A stretch of DNA of 53,208 nt. Origin: Lachnospiraceae bacterium (GTDB taxonomy: Bacteria; Bacillota; Clostridia; Lachnospirales; Lachnospiraceae). The stretch spans positions 1 through 53,208 of the forward strand of contig CAAGFJ010000074.1 of assembly GCA_900769115.1 (NCBI GenBank), read 5' to 3'. The notes below the pieces were generated by a model that was not told the origin of the DNA, made no database searches, and saw only the letters and a list, made by a program, of their open reading frames with translations. The translations under genes were made by a program, and so were the position numbers. Positions 31,876 through 40,696 of this stretch are shown in pieces. How positions within the stretch are numbered: position 1 is the first letter of the stretch; the number at the start of each line of letters is the position of its first letter.

Positions 31876-32158
31876 TGTGACTGTGCACCTCCATAAATTA
31901 ATACTTTTTCTTCCTTGTGAATACCTGTAAGCCTTGACGTATCCGTATGTATGATAACAAACGGGTGAAATGCATACGTGTTACTTTCAGTATCCATTCT
32001 ATTGATATGTTGCATAGGCTAATGACAACCTATACTACAGCCGCTTTCAAAAATCATCTTCCATATTAATAATGATAATATAGAAGGAACTTCACACTGG
32101 GAATACAGTGCTACTTTGGTTACTAAGCATTCTGGGTTACTGATGGGCTATCATCATA
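31876..32158 (-). other. 283-nt non-coding gap between rpmJ and rpsM (possible leader RNA)
   Basis: This is the longest gap inside the spc-alpha region. No ORF or -35/-10 pair is convincing. It has a hairpin ATATTA/TAATAT flanked by CTTC/GAAG (about 32075-32100) and CACTG/CAGTG nearby. The E. coli alpha operon has an S4-binding leader just before rpsM, so an RNA control element is plausible but unproven. Confidence 0.4.
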
Positions 32159-32272
32159 TTATCCCTGTCTCTGCTTATGCTTTGGGTTCTCACAGATAAC
32201 TCTGATACTACCTTTTCTTTTAATGATTTTGCACTTATCGCAAATTGGTTTTACGGATGCTCTAACCTTCAT
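32159..32272 (-). CDS. rpmJ: 50S ribosomal protein L36
   Basis: 37 residues, starting MKVRASVKPICDKC and ending NPKHKQRQG. It keeps C-x2-C, a third Cys and the His, so it is the zinc-binding form. AAAGGAGAG precedes the ATG. It has its own promoter. Usual neighbours are infA and rpsM. Confidence 0.97.
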   Translation of the reverse strand: MKVRASVKPICDKCKIIKRKGSIRVICENPKHKQRQG

Positions 32273-32334
32273 TAAAATCTCTCCTTTCAAAACGGTTCAC
32301 CGACTTTTCTGTAAAAAGTCCGCTACGAATAACT

Positions 32335-32363
32335 ATTCTACCATCTATGTCTTTCCATTGCAA
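32335..32363 (-). promoter_or_regulatory. internal promoter before rpmJ
   Basis: Minus-strand TTGCAA (32358-32363), 17-nt spacer, TAGAAT (32335-32340), 63 nt before the rpmJ ATG. A GACTTTT/AAAAGTC hairpin follows in the leader. It may give the alpha-operon genes extra transcription. Confidence 0.7.
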
Positions 32364-32402
32364 GTAATTTTTTCAACAAACATGAAAAAATTTACAGATT
32401 TC

Positions 32403-32621
32403 TTACTTTTCTCTCCATTTAATACGACCCTTTGTCAAATCATACGGAGACAACTCCAATGTAACCTTATCACCAGGTAAAATTTTAATATAGTTCATTC
32501 TAAGCTTTCCACTGATATGTGCTAATACTTCATGACCATTTTCCAATTCTACTTTGAACATCGCATTCGGCAATTTCTCTACTACAGTTCCTTCAATCTC
32601 AATTACATCTGCCTTTGACAT
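32403..32621 (-). CDS. infA: translation initiation factor IF-1
   Basis: 72 residues, full length. The OB fold runs MSKADVIEIEGTVVEKLPNA, then HISGKLRMNYIKILPGDKV and ends LTKGRIKWREK. It binds the 30S A site. It is placed between map and rpmJ as in other Clostridia. Confidence 0.98.
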   Translation of the reverse strand: MSKADVIEIEGTVVEKLPNAMFKVELENGHEVLAHISGKLRMNYIKILPGDKVTLELSPYDLTKGRIKWREK

Positions 32622-32686
32622 ATCTACAAATCCTCCTGTTTTATAATCTCATTCGACTCATTATGCATTATACTGTTTCTTCTATA

Positions 32687-33454
32687 TTATAATGCAATAC
32701 CGGGAGCCTGTGAAAGAATCTCTGGTTCTCCCTCTGTTATTAAAATGGTATTCTCATAATGTGCGGATGGCATTCCGTCCATTGTTACGACCGTCCAGTC
32801 ATCATCTTCCCAGTACACATCGTATACACCCATGTTAATCATTGGCTCAACCGCAATCGTCATACCAGGTCGAAGCTTCATTCCCCGGCGAAGTCCTCCA
32901 AAGTTCGGAACCTCCGGTTCCTCATGCAGCTTAGAACCTACACCATGACCAACCAGATCTCTTACAACAGAATATCCATAAGACTCTGCGTACTTCTGAA
33001 CCGCTCTTCCAATATCAACTATATGATTGCCAGCAACCGCCTGTTTGATACCTTCAAAAAATGATTGTTTGGTCACTTCCACCAGCTTCTTCACTTCATC
33101 TGATACAGCCGGCATAATCAAGGTTCTCGCCGCATCAGAATGATATCCTTTGTATATAACACCAGCATCTAAGCTTACAATATCATCTTCCTGTATAATC
33201 CGATGTTCATTCGGAATACCATGCACCACTTCTTCATTGATTGATACACAAATTGAAGCAGGATATCCATTATAATTCAGAAAGGATGGGATACATCCAT
33301 AACTTCTGATAATCTCTTCTCCAATCCGGTCTACGTCTAATGTGGACATACCCGGTTTTACTTGTTTCGCAAGTTCATCATGTGTGATGGCGAGAATTCT
33401 TCCCGCCTCACGCATGAGTTCAATTTCTGCACTAGACTTAATTGAAACTGCCAT
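32687..33454 (-). CDS. map: methionine aminopeptidase
   Basis: 255 residues, type I. SLDAGVIYKGYHSDAART carries two metal-binding Asp residues; GHGVGSKLHEEPEVPN the His; VEPMINMGV a Glu. It removes the initiator Met from nascent proteins. The ATG lies 2 nt after the adk stop, so translation is coupled. Confidence 0.97.
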   Translation of the reverse strand: MAVSIKSSAEIELMREAGRILAITHDELAKQVKPGMSTLDVDRIGEEIIRSYGCIPSFLNYNGYPASICVSINEEVVHGIPNEHRIIQEDDIVSLDAGVIYKGYHSDAARTLIMPAVSDEVKKLVEVTKQSFFEGIKQAVAGNHIVDIGRAVQKYAESYGYSVVRDLVGHGVGSKLHEEPEVPNFGGLRRGMKLRPGMTIAVEPMINMGVYDVYWEDDDWTVVTMDGMPSAHYENTILITEGEPEILSQAPGIAL

Positions 33455-33456
33455 TG

Positions 33457-34101
33457 TTATTCACCTAAAATCTTAACAATTGCTGCAAAGACATCATTCA
33501 TATCCTGAGTTCCGTCTACTTCAGCAATAATTCCTTTGTTTGTATAGTAATCAATTAATGGCTGTGTCTGCTCATGATATACAGCAAGTCTGTTCTGAAC
33601 AGTCTCTGGCTTGTCATCATCACGAATGATCAGATCACCACCACAGGTGTCACATTTGCCTTCTACTTTAGTTGGGCTGTACACAATATGATAAGTTGCT
33701 CCACAACCTACGCAGGCACGTCTTCCGCCCATTCTGCGAACAATATTCTCATCCGGAACTTCTACATTAATTGCATAATCTACACTCTCTCCAATTGCTG
33801 TCAAGGCCTTATCTAACGCTTCTGCCTGCGGAATAGTTCTTGGAAAACCGTCTAACACATATCCATTCTTGCAATCCGGCTCTTTGAATCGATCAATCAC
33901 AAGATCTACGACCAATTCGTCTGGTACAAGTAATCCCTTGTCCATGTACTCTTTTGCCTTTGCGCCGAGCTCTGTACCATTCTTAATGTTGGCACGGAAA
34001 ATATCACCTGTCGAAATATGTGGAATATTGTACTTAGCTGCAATCATTTTTGCCTGTGTTCCTTTACCTGCTCCAGGCGCTCCTAACATGATAATCTTCA
34101 T
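33457..34101 (-). CDS. adk: adenylate kinase, zinc-binding LID form
   Basis: 214 residues. P-loop LGAPGAGKGTQAK, the GFPRTIPQAEAL motif and LID domain with four Cys (CVGCGATYH and CDTCGG) that hold zinc, as in many Gram-positive enzymes. It balances AMP, ADP and ATP. It is encoded after secY, its typical place. Confidence 0.98.
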   Translation of the reverse strand: MKIIMLGAPGAGKGTQAKMIAAKYNIPHISTGDIFRANIKNGTELGAKAKEYMDKGLLVPDELVVDLVIDRFKEPDCKNGYVLDGFPRTIPQAEALDKALTAIGESVDYAINVEVPDENIVRRMGGRRACVGCGATYHIVYSPTKVEGKCDTCGGDLIIRDDDKPETVQNRLAVYHEQTQPLIDYYTNKGIIAEVDGTQDMNDVFAAIVKILGE

Positions 34102-34194
34102 AACCTCTTCCTCCTTTTATATGAAATCTTCTCTATGAACGTACGAAAGCTGCGCCTATTTATCCAATAAACGCAGTTTCCGTGTTTCTTATAT

Positions 34195-35508
34195 TTAATT
34201 ATTCAGGAATCCAGAATAATTACGTACTAACATCTGTGATTCTAACTGTTTCATTGTCTCCAGGATAACTCCTACGATAATGATCAACGAGGTACCTCCA
34301 AAGGAAACATCGGCTTTGAATGCTCCGTTGAAGAAGATTGGAATCAATGCAACGATCAATAATCCAATTACACCGATCAAAACAATATAGTTCAGAATCT
34401 TATTCAAATAATCCTGTGTTGCCTTACCCGGACGAATACCTGGAATAAATCCACCACTCTTCTTCATATTATTCGATACTTCCATTGGATTAAATGTAAT
34501 AGAAGTATAGAAATAAGCAAAAATAATATTCAAAAGAATGTAAATGACCAATCCAACAGATGCCCATGGATATTCAGCATTGAACCAGTAGTTCTGGTTC
34601 AGTCCCTGCATAATCTTCTGTGCAGTTGTTCCTACGTTCATATTGAACAAATTAATAATAATAGAAGGAACAGACAACAGCGAACTTGCAAAGATAATTG
34701 GAATAACTCCCGCCGTATTCACCTTAAGCGGTATGTAGCTTGACTGTCCACCAGCCATCTTTCTACCCTGCACCTTCTTTGAATACTGTACCGGAATTCT
34801 TCTCTCTGCATCCTGTAATATAATAACCAGAATGGTTGTTCCAATTACAACTGCTACAATAATACAAACTGCAATTACAGACTGTACAATATCTTTACCC
34901 TTTACAAACATGATATAAAGATTAGAGAAATCATTTGGCATACGGGATACAATGTTAATTAACAAGATAATAGAAATACCATTACCAATACCCTTATCTG
35001 ATATTCTCTCACCTAACCACATAATGATACAGCTTCCTGCTGTCAAGGTTACGATAATTGTAAGAATTGTAAATACACTAGTATCTGTAAGTGCACCCTG
35101 TCTAGAGAAACCAATAGAAAGACCTGCACTCTCAATAATCGCAAGACCAACCGATACATACCGGGTAATCTTGTTCATCTTCTTTCTTCCATCCTCACCA
35201 TCACGCTGCATTTCTTCCAGTGCCGGAATAGCAATGGTCAATAACTGCATGATAATGGATGCGGTAATATATGGTGTAACGCTTAATGCAAATACTGACA
35301 TAGATAGAAATGATCCACCTGTGAACGAGTCGATAAAGCTATAAGAACTTCCTACAACGCTTTGTAAATATGCCTGTACCTGAGCGGCGTCAATGCCAGG
35401 AATTGGCAATTGACACCCCAAACGTACAACTAATATGATCCAAAATGTGTAAAATATTCTTTTCCTTAACTGCTCGATTTTGAACGCATTTATTAAGGTT
35501 TTGAACAT
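34195..35508 (-). CDS. secY: protein translocase subunit SecY
   Basis: 437 residues with ten membrane segments. The plug region and GGSFLSMSVFALSVTPYITASI are clear, and the C-terminal part keeps NMKKSGGFIPGIRPGKATQDYL, a conserved SecY loop. It forms the channel with SecE and SecG, which are not in the window. The stop of rplO touches its start (1 nt gap). Confidence 0.98.
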   Translation of the reverse strand: MFKTLINAFKIEQLRKRIFYTFWIILVVRLGCQLPIPGIDAAQVQAYLQSVVGSSYSFIDSFTGGSFLSMSVFALSVTPYITASIIMQLLTIAIPALEEMQRDGEDGRKKMNKITRYVSVGLAIIESAGLSIGFSRQGALTDTSVFTILTIIVTLTAGSCIIMWLGERISDKGIGNGISIILLINIVSRMPNDFSNLYIMFVKGKDIVQSVIAVCIIVAVVIGTTILVIILQDAERRIPVQYSKKVQGRKMAGGQSSYIPLKVNTAGVIPIIFASSLLSVPSIIINLFNMNVGTTAQKIMQGLNQNYWFNAEYPWASVGLVIYILLNIIFAYFYTSITFNPMEVSNNMKKSGGFIPGIRPGKATQDYLNKILNYIVLIGVIGLLIVALIPIFFNGAFKADVSFGGTSLIIIVGVILETMKQLESQMLVRNYSGFLNN

Positions 35509-35509
35509 A

Positions 35510-35950
35510 TTACATCACCTCTGCTTTTCCACCAAGAGCCTCAATTTTCTCTACTGCAGAAGCACTAAACGCATTCGCCTTAACAGTAAGCTTCTTTGTC
35601 AACTCACCATTTCCTAAAATCTTAACGCCATCCTTAGGATTGCTAACGATTCCTGCACCGATCAATGTCTCAACGCCTACCTCAGTGCCATCCTCAAATA
35701 CATTCAATGCAGAAACATTGATTGCAATGATTTCCTTTGAGCTTGGACATGTAAATCCTCTCTTTGGAAGTCTTCTATACAAAGGCATCTGACCACCTTC
35801 GAAACCTGGTCTGGTAGCTCCTGAACGAGCTTTCTGTCCTTTATGACCCTTACCTGCAGTCTTGCCATTACCAGATCCATGACCACGGCCTTTTCTGAAA
35901 TTATCACTGTGCTTAGAACCCTCTGCTGGCTTTAATGTAGATAAATTCAT
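35510..35950 (-). CDS. rplO: 50S ribosomal protein L15
   Basis: 146 residues. N-terminal MNLSTLKPAEGSKH and the Gly/Lys-rich extension (KGRGHGSGNGKTAGKGHKGQ), then FEGGQMPLYRRLPKRGF. It binds 23S rRNA. Located between rpmD and secY. Confidence 0.98.
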   Translation of the reverse strand: MNLSTLKPAEGSKHSDNFRKGRGHGSGNGKTAGKGHKGQKARSGATRPGFEGGQMPLYRRLPKRGFTCPSSKEIIAINVSALNVFEDGTEVGVETLIGAGIVSNPKDGVKILGNGELTKKLTVKANAFSASAVEKIEALGGKAEVM

Positions 35951-35979
35951 TTATGCACACCTCCTTATCTCAAATCTTA

Positions 35980-36162
35980 TTAAATCTCTTCTACCTTTAC
36001 TAAATGCTTCACCTGGAATACCATTCCCTTAGTCGCATCGTTATTTGGAAGCTCAACAGTCTTATTTAACTTTCTAAGTCCTAATGCTTCCAAAGTCTTT
36101 TTGTGTTTTGGAACTGCTCCGATAGGAGACTTTACTAAAGTAACTCTTACCTTATCTGCCAT
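35980..36162 (-). CDS. rpmD: 50S ribosomal protein L30
   Basis: 60 residues, the bacterial short form. VRVTLVKSPIGAVPKHKKTL and LGLRKLNKTVELPNN are the L30 core. It follows rpsE by 14 nt. Confidence 0.97.
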   Translation of the reverse strand: MADKVRVTLVKSPIGAVPKHKKTLEALGLRKLNKTVELPNNDATKGMVFQVKHLVKVEEI

Positions 36163-36176
36163 TTTCTAAATCCTCC

Positions 36177-36686
36177 TTAACCTAAAATCTCTTGAACAGA
36201 TTTTCCACGAAGTTTTGCAACCTCTTCAGGAGTCTTAATATTGGTAAGTCCATTAATTGTAGCAAGAACTACGTTCTGCTTATTATTGGAACCTAAAGAC
36301 TTTGTACGGATATTCTTGTAACCAGCATGCTCCAGCGCCTTACGTGCAGGACCACCGGCGATGATACCAGTACCTTCTGGAGATGTCTTCAAAAGTACAG
36401 ATGCACTTCCGAATACACCAGTCCAATCATGAGGAATACTTCCATTCTCATTAATCGGAACTTCTACAAGACTCTTAATTGCATCTTCTTTTCCTTTACG
36501 GATAGCCTCTGGAATCTCGGCTGCTTTACCGATACCAGCACCAACATGACCATTCTTATCACCAACAACTACAAGCGCAGCAAATCTCATGTTACGTCCA
36601 CCTTTAACAACCTTGGTTACACGCTTGATGGCAACTACCTGTTCTTCTAATTCTAACTGACTAGCATCAATAATAGTATGCTTCAT
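36177..36686 (-). CDS. rpsE: 30S ribosomal protein S5
   Basis: 169 residues. The dsRNA-binding N-terminal half has VVGDKNGHVGAGIGKAAEIP and the C-terminal half has ARKALEHAGYKNIRTKSLGSNN. S5 supports decoding accuracy. It lies between rplR and rpmD. Confidence 0.98.
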   Translation of the reverse strand: MKHTIIDASQLELEEQVVAIKRVTKVVKGGRNMRFAALVVVGDKNGHVGAGIGKAAEIPEAIRKGKEDAIKSLVEVPINENGSIPHDWTGVFGSASVLLKTSPEGTGIIAGGPARKALEHAGYKNIRTKSLGSNNKQNVVLATINGLTNIKTPEEVAKLRGKSVQEILG

Positions 36687-36704
36687 AAATTGTTTTCCTC
36701 CTTA

Positions 36705-37073
36705 TTAGAATTCCAGACCAGCTTCTCTAGCTGCATCTGCTAACGCTTTCACTTTACCCTGATATATAAATCCGCCTCTGTCAAAGACAACTGTTGTGAT
36801 TCCCTTATCTAATGCTTTCTTAGCAATTACCTTGCCTAAGTATGCAGCAGCATCCACATTGTTTGTCTTCTCGATCTCTGATTTAACTTCGCTCTGTACT
36901 GTAGATGCAGACACTAAAGTGTTACCGACTGTATCATCAATAATTTGAGCGTACATATGATTATTACTTCTAAATACAGCTAAACGTGGTCTCTCAGCAG
37001 TGCCACTAAAGCGATTACGGATTCTTAAATGCTTTTTTGCACGAACCTTACTTCTTGACTCTTTCTTAATCAT
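36705..37073 (-). CDS. rplR: 50S ribosomal protein L18
   Basis: 122 residues. Basic start KKESRSKVRAKKHLRIR, RPRLAVFRSNNHMYAQIIDD, and FDRGGFIYQGKVKALADAAR at the end. It binds 5S rRNA with L5. Confidence 0.98.
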   Translation of the reverse strand: MIKKESRSKVRAKKHLRIRNRFSGTAERPRLAVFRSNNHMYAQIIDDTVGNTLVSASTVQSEVKSEIEKTNNVDAAAYLGKVIAKKALDKGITTVVFDRGGFIYQGKVKALADAAREAGLEF

Positions 37074-37090
37074 CTATCTCACTCCTTTAA

Positions 37091-37630
37091 TTATTTCTTA
37101 CCAGTCTTACCAACTTTACGTCTGATAACTTCATCAGCATACTTGATACCTTTACCCTTATATGGTTCCGGTGCTCTCTTCTCTCTGATCTCAGCAGCGT
37201 ACTGGCCAACTTTTTCTTTATCGATACCTGAAATAGTAATTGTGTTACCTTCTACCTTAGATTCCAATCCTTCTGGATCTTCCATCTCTACCGGGTGAGA
37301 ATATCCCAAACTTAATGTTAACTTCTTACCCTGCTTCTGAGCTCTGTAACCAACACCATTCACCTCTAATACTTTTGTATAACCCTCGGTTACACCAACT
37401 ACCATATTGTGAATCAAAGTTCTTGTAAGACCATGTAAAGACTTCATCTTCTTTAAATCATTCGGTCTGGTTACTACTACATGATCATCCTCAAGCTTAA
37501 TGTCCATTTCCGCTGGTAATACTCTTGAAAGTGTACCCTTTGGTCCTTTTACAGTCACTTGATTATTTTCTGCAATATCAACAGTTACGCCTGCTGGTAT
37601 AGCGATAGGCATTCTTCCGATACGTGACAT
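37091..37630 (-). CDS. rplF: 50S ribosomal protein L6
   Basis: 179 residues with the duplicated L6 fold. SRIGRMPIAIPAGVTVDI begins it, and KRAPEPYKGKGIKYADEVIR ends it. The 258-nt gap before it, filled with a tandem repeat, is unusual, since rpsH and rplF are normally only a few nucleotides apart. Confidence 0.98.
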   Translation of the reverse strand: MSRIGRMPIAIPAGVTVDIAENNQVTVKGPKGTLSRVLPAEMDIKLEDDHVVVTRPNDLKKMKSLHGLTRTLIHNMVVGVTEGYTKVLEVNGVGYRAQKQGKKLTLSLGYSHPVEMEDPEGLESKVEGNTITISGIDKEKVGQYAAEIREKRAPEPYKGKGIKYADEVIRRKVGKTGKK

Positions 37631-37682
37631 GCCGTTACCTCCTTAAATTCTATGCCCCTTTTTGGGGAGATTATAATTCTTA

Positions 37683-37889
37683 TTTCTGTTCTCTGCCTAG
37701 TCGACTACTATACGTTTCATATATTTCAGTCGACAGGGCTACGACTAAGCTCAAGCCGCACTTATCAGCTTGCTTTCTGTTCTCTGCCTAGTCGACTACT
37801 AAACTCGCTTTGCTCGTTAAGGGCGTCGACAGGGCTACGACTAAGCTCAAGCCGCGCTTATCAGCTTGCTTTCGCTAAGTTCTCTGCCT
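37683..37889. repeat. two-copy tandem intergenic repeat between rpsH and rplF
   Basis: Unit 1 (37683-37773, 91 bp) and unit 2 (37774-37869, 96 bp) are nearly identical at the ends but have a different centre. Each begins TTTCTGTTCTCTGCCTAG, passes TCGACTACTA and GTCGACAGGGCTACGACTA, and ends CAGCTTGC. TTCTCTGCCT recurs a third time at 37880-37889, running into the rpsH stop. GTCGAC palindromes flank the variable middle. It is transcribed within the operon, and could form stems in mRNA. Confidence 0.9.
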
Positions 37890-38290
37890 CACCAAACAAA
37901 TGCTAATACTTCGCCGCCAACCTGGGCCTCACGAGCCTGCTTGTCAGTTAATACACCTTTGTTTGTAGAAATGATAGCAACACCTAAACCGCCCAATACC
38001 TTAGGAAGTTCATCCTTGCCAGCGTATACGCGAAGACCTGGCTTAGAAATTCTCTTAATACCAGTAATGATCTTCTCATTCTTATCTTTACCGTACTTTA
38101 ATGTAATACGGATTGTCTTAAATTTACCTTCTTCAACAATATCAACAGCCTTAATATAGCCTTCTTCTAAAAGAATGTTAGCAATTGCTTCTTTCATCTT
38201 TGAAGCAGGAACATCAACTGTGTCATGTTTAGCAGTATTCGCATTGCGAATTCTAGTAAGCATATCTGCGATTGGATCTGTCATTGTCAT
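37889..38290 (-). CDS. rpsH: 30S ribosomal protein S8
   Basis: 133 residues. TMTDPIADMLTRIRNANTA starts it; the C-terminus has STNKGVLTDKQAREAQVGGE. S8 binds helix 21 of 16S rRNA. The last bases before its stop belong to the third partial repeat unit. Confidence 0.98.
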   Translation of the reverse strand: MTMTDPIADMLTRIRNANTAKHDTVDVPASKMKEAIANILLEEGYIKAVDIVEEGKFKTIRITLKYGKDKNEKIITGIKRISKPGLRVYAGKDELPKVLGGLGVAIISTNKGVLTDKQAREAQVGGEVLAFVW

Positions 38291-38308
38291 TTACCTCCTT
38301 CAAAAATT

Positions 38309-38494
38309 CTACCAGCTTGCTTTCTTAACGCCTGGGATTTCACCCTTGTATGCTAACTCACGGAAGCAGATTCTGCAGATTCCGTATTTCTTTAACACTG
38401 AATGTGGACGTCCACAAACTTTACAACGAGTATATTCTCTAGTAGAGAATTTCTGTTTACGTTGTTGTTTAACAACCATTGCTTTCTTAGCCAT
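38309..38494 (-). CDS. rpsZ: 30S ribosomal protein S14, zinc type
   Basis: 61 residues, the short zinc form: CKVCGRPHSVLKKYGICRIC gives the four Cys. Ends EIPGVKKASW. RBS AGGAGGA. It lies between rplE and rpsH. Confidence 0.98.
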   Translation of the reverse strand: MAKKAMVVKQQRKQKFSTREYTRCKVCGRPHSVLKKYGICRICFRELAYKGEIPGVKKASW

Positions 38495-38508
38495 GAATCT
38501 TCCTCCTA

Positions 38509-39048
38509 TTATTTCTTAAATGGCATACCAAATAAGGTTAATAACTCACGAGCTTCCTCGTCTGTCTTAGCAGTAGTTACGAAAATAATATCCATACCTC
38601 TTACTTTGTCTACCTTATCATATTCGATCTCAGGGAAAATTAACTGCTCCTTGATACCTAATGCATAGTTACCTCTTCCATCGAATGCATTTGGATTAAT
38701 ACCTCTAAAGTCACGAACACGTGGCAATGCAAGATTGATCAAACGATCTGCGAACTCATACATTCTCTCGCCTCTTAAAGTAACCTTACATCCAATTGGC
38801 ATACCCTCTCTTAACTTGAAGTTTGCGACAGACTTCTTTGCGCGGGTAACAACTGCCTTCTGACCTGTAATGGTCTCTAAATCCTGAACTGCTGTATCTA
38901 AAAGTTTATGATTTTCCTTAGCTTCACCAACACCCATGTTGATAACGATCTTCTCAAGCTTAGGAATCTCCATAACGTTCTTATAACCGAATTTCTTTAC
39001 CATAGCATCTTTGATTTCGCTATTGTACTGTTCTTTTAATCTACTCAA
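38509..39048 (-). CDS. rplE: 50S ribosomal protein L5
   Basis: 179 residues. IPKLEKIVINMGVGEAKEN and FRGINPNAFDGRGNYALGIKEQ are signature blocks. It binds 5S rRNA and contacts the P-site tRNA. Confidence 0.98.
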   Translation of the reverse strand: MSRLKEQYNSEIKDAMVKKFGYKNVMEIPKLEKIVINMGVGEAKENHKLLDTAVQDLETITGQKAVVTRAKKSVANFKLREGMPIGCKVTLRGERMYEFADRLINLALPRVRDFRGINPNAFDGRGNYALGIKEQLIFPEIEYDKVDKVRGMDIIFVTTAKTDEEARELLTLFGMPFKK

Positions 39049-39070
39049 CTTCTATGGCCTCCTTCCTTAA

Positions 39071-39388
39071 TTAGTCGATCTTCTCTAACTTGCCATTCAC
39101 TTTAGCAACACGAACTTTGTCCTTCTTCTCGCCCTGGAAACCAATTCTTACTGGCTTACCCTTATGAACATACATTACGTTAGAAAGATCAATAGGTGCT
39201 TCCATCTCAATGATACCACCCTGCTGATTGGTCATACTTGGTTTTGAATGCTTTGAAACCATGTTGACACCCTCAACTAATACTTTATTATTTTTGGTAT
39301 CTACTGATAATACCTTACCGGTTTTACCCTTGTCTTTACCAGTGATTACCTGAACTAAGTCGTCTTTTTTAATCTTGCTGGTTGCCAT
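39071..39388 (-). CDS. rplX: 50S ribosomal protein L24
   Basis: 105 residues with a KOW motif (QVITGKDKGKTGKVLSVD). Initiates 50S assembly. It starts after AGGAGGTG and lies 12 nt from rplN. Confidence 0.98.
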   Translation of the reverse strand: MATSKIKKDDLVQVITGKDKGKTGKVLSVDTKNNKVLVEGVNMVSKHSKPSMTNQQGGIIEMEAPIDLSNVMYVHKGKPVRIGFQGEKKDKVRVAKVNGKLEKID

Positions 39389-39400
39389 CCTGACACCTCC

Positions 39401-39769
39401 TTATAAAACTTCTGGTGCTAATGAAACGATCTTCATGAACTTCTTATCTCTAAGCTCTCTTGCTACAGGCCCGAAAATACGAGTACCTCTTGGATTCATA
39501 TCATCCTTGATGATGACTGCTGCATTCTCATCGAACTTGATATAAGAACCGTCTTTACGACGTGCGCCCTTCTTTGTACGGACAACAACAGCCTTAACAA
39601 CGTCACCCTTCTTTACAACACCGCCTGGTGTTGCATCTTTAACAGAGGCAACGATGATATCTCCGATATTTGCATATCTTCTGGTTGATCCGCCTAATAC
39701 TCTGATGCAAAGTAACTCTTTTGCTCCGGTATTATCAGCAACTTTAAGTCTTGTTTCCTGTTGAACCAT
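39401..39769 (-). CDS. rplN: 50S ribosomal protein L14
   Basis: 122 residues, the exact usual length. QQETRLKVADNTGAKELLCI begins it; GTRIFGPVARELRDKKFMKI is the C-terminal signature. Confidence 0.98.
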   Translation of the reverse strand: MVQQETRLKVADNTGAKELLCIRVLGGSTRRYANIGDIIVASVKDATPGGVVKKGDVVKAVVVRTKKGARRKDGSYIKFDENAAVIIKDDMNPRGTRIFGPVARELRDKKFMKIVSLAPEVL

Positions 39770-39786
39770 TGTATTTGCCTCCTTGA

Positions 39787-40041
39787 TTATTTAGCTTTCT
39801 CTATAATTTCTACAAGTCTCCATCTCTTGTCCTTAGATAAAGGTCTTGTCTCCATTACTTTTACTCTATCACCGATATGACACTCATTGTTCTCATCATG
39901 CGCCTTTAACTTGTAAGTTCTCTTTACGATCTTACCATAAAGAGGATGCTTAACGTTATCAATGATTGAAACAACAATTGTTTTATCCATCTTATCACTT
40001 GTTACGATACCTACACGTGTTTTTCTTAGATTTCTATCCAC
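39787..40041 (-). CDS. rpsQ: 30S ribosomal protein S17
   Basis: 84 residues from a GTG start with AAAGGAGGA 9 nt upstream. RKTRVGIVTSDKMDKTIVV and HIGDRVKVMETRPLSKDKR are the OB-fold signatures. Confidence 0.97.
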   Translation of the reverse strand: MDRNLRKTRVGIVTSDKMDKTIVVSIIDNVKHPLYGKIVKRTYKLKAHDENNECHIGDRVKVMETRPLSKDKRWRLVEIIEKAK

Positions 40042-40065
40042 AATAAAATCCTCCTTTCATGATAA

Positions 40066-40269
40066 CTAAGCATTTGCCTTCTCAGTCATGATTGACTGAA
40101 TTCTTGCAATATTTCTTCTAACCTCTTTAATTCTGCTTGTATTCTCTAACTGATTTGTTGCATTCTGGAATCTCAAATTGAATAATTCCTTCTTAGCAGC
40201 TACTAACTCTGCATTCAACTCATCCACGTTCTTAGACTTTAAATCATCACGATATTCCTTAGTTTTCAC
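40066..40269 (-). CDS. rpmC: 50S ribosomal protein L29
   Basis: 67 residues. The start is set at GTG 40269, because the upstream GTG at 40278 lies inside the perfect AGAAGGAGGTG. It therefore overlaps the rplP stop by 11 nt. RDDLKSKNVDELNAELV and FNLRFQNATNQLENTSRI are the L29 helices. Confidence 0.95.
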   Translation of the reverse strand: MKTKEYRDDLKSKNVDELNAELVAAKKELFNLRFQNATNQLENTSRIKEVRRNIARIQSIMTEKANA

Positions 40270-40696
40270 TGCCTGCACCTCCTTCTAAATCTGCTTTCGA
40301 AACAATCTTACACTTAATAGGTAACTTATGAGTTGCAAGTCTCAATGCTTCCTTTGCAGTCTCTTCCGGAACACCTGCAATCTCAAACATTACACGACCA
40401 GGCTTAACAACTGCTACCCATCCTTCTACGTTACCTTTACCTTTACCCATACGAACACCAATAGGCTTAGATGTATAAGGCTTATCAGGGAAAATCTTAA
40501 TCCAAACTTTACCAGTACGCTTTACATAACGAGTCATAGCAATACGGGCTGCTTCGATCTGATTTGATTTGATCCAAGCTGGCTCTAAAGCAACGATACC
40601 ATATTCACCATTGCTGATTGTGTTACCTCTGGTAGCTTTACCAGCCATAGAACCTCTAAACTGCTTTCTATGTTTTGTTCTTTTTGGCATTAACAT
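40259..40696 (-). CDS. rplP: 50S ribosomal protein L16
   Basis: 145 residues. It begins MLMPKRTKHRKQFRGSM, the usual L16 start, right after the rpsC stop. GKGKGNVEGWVAVVKPG and EALRLATHKLPIKCKIV are signatures. L16 contacts the A-site tRNA. Its last codons encode the RBS of rpmC. Confidence 0.98.
   Translation of the reverse strand: MLMPKRTKHRKQFRGSMAGKATRGNTISNGEYGIVALEPAWIKSNQIEAARIAMTRYVKRTGKVWIKIFPDKPYTSKPIGVRMGKGKGNVEGWVAVVKPGRVMFEIAGVPEETAKEALRLATHKLPIKCKIVSKADLEGGAGSEN

Noticed and set aside
37683..37869. CRISPR or tRNA-like array
   Set aside because: Two copies with long conserved flanks and different middles, located in an operon, and no tRNA fold.
40270..40278. Upstream GTG start for rpmC
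   Set aside because: That GTG is part of the Shine-Dalgarno itself; the next GTG has correct spacing.
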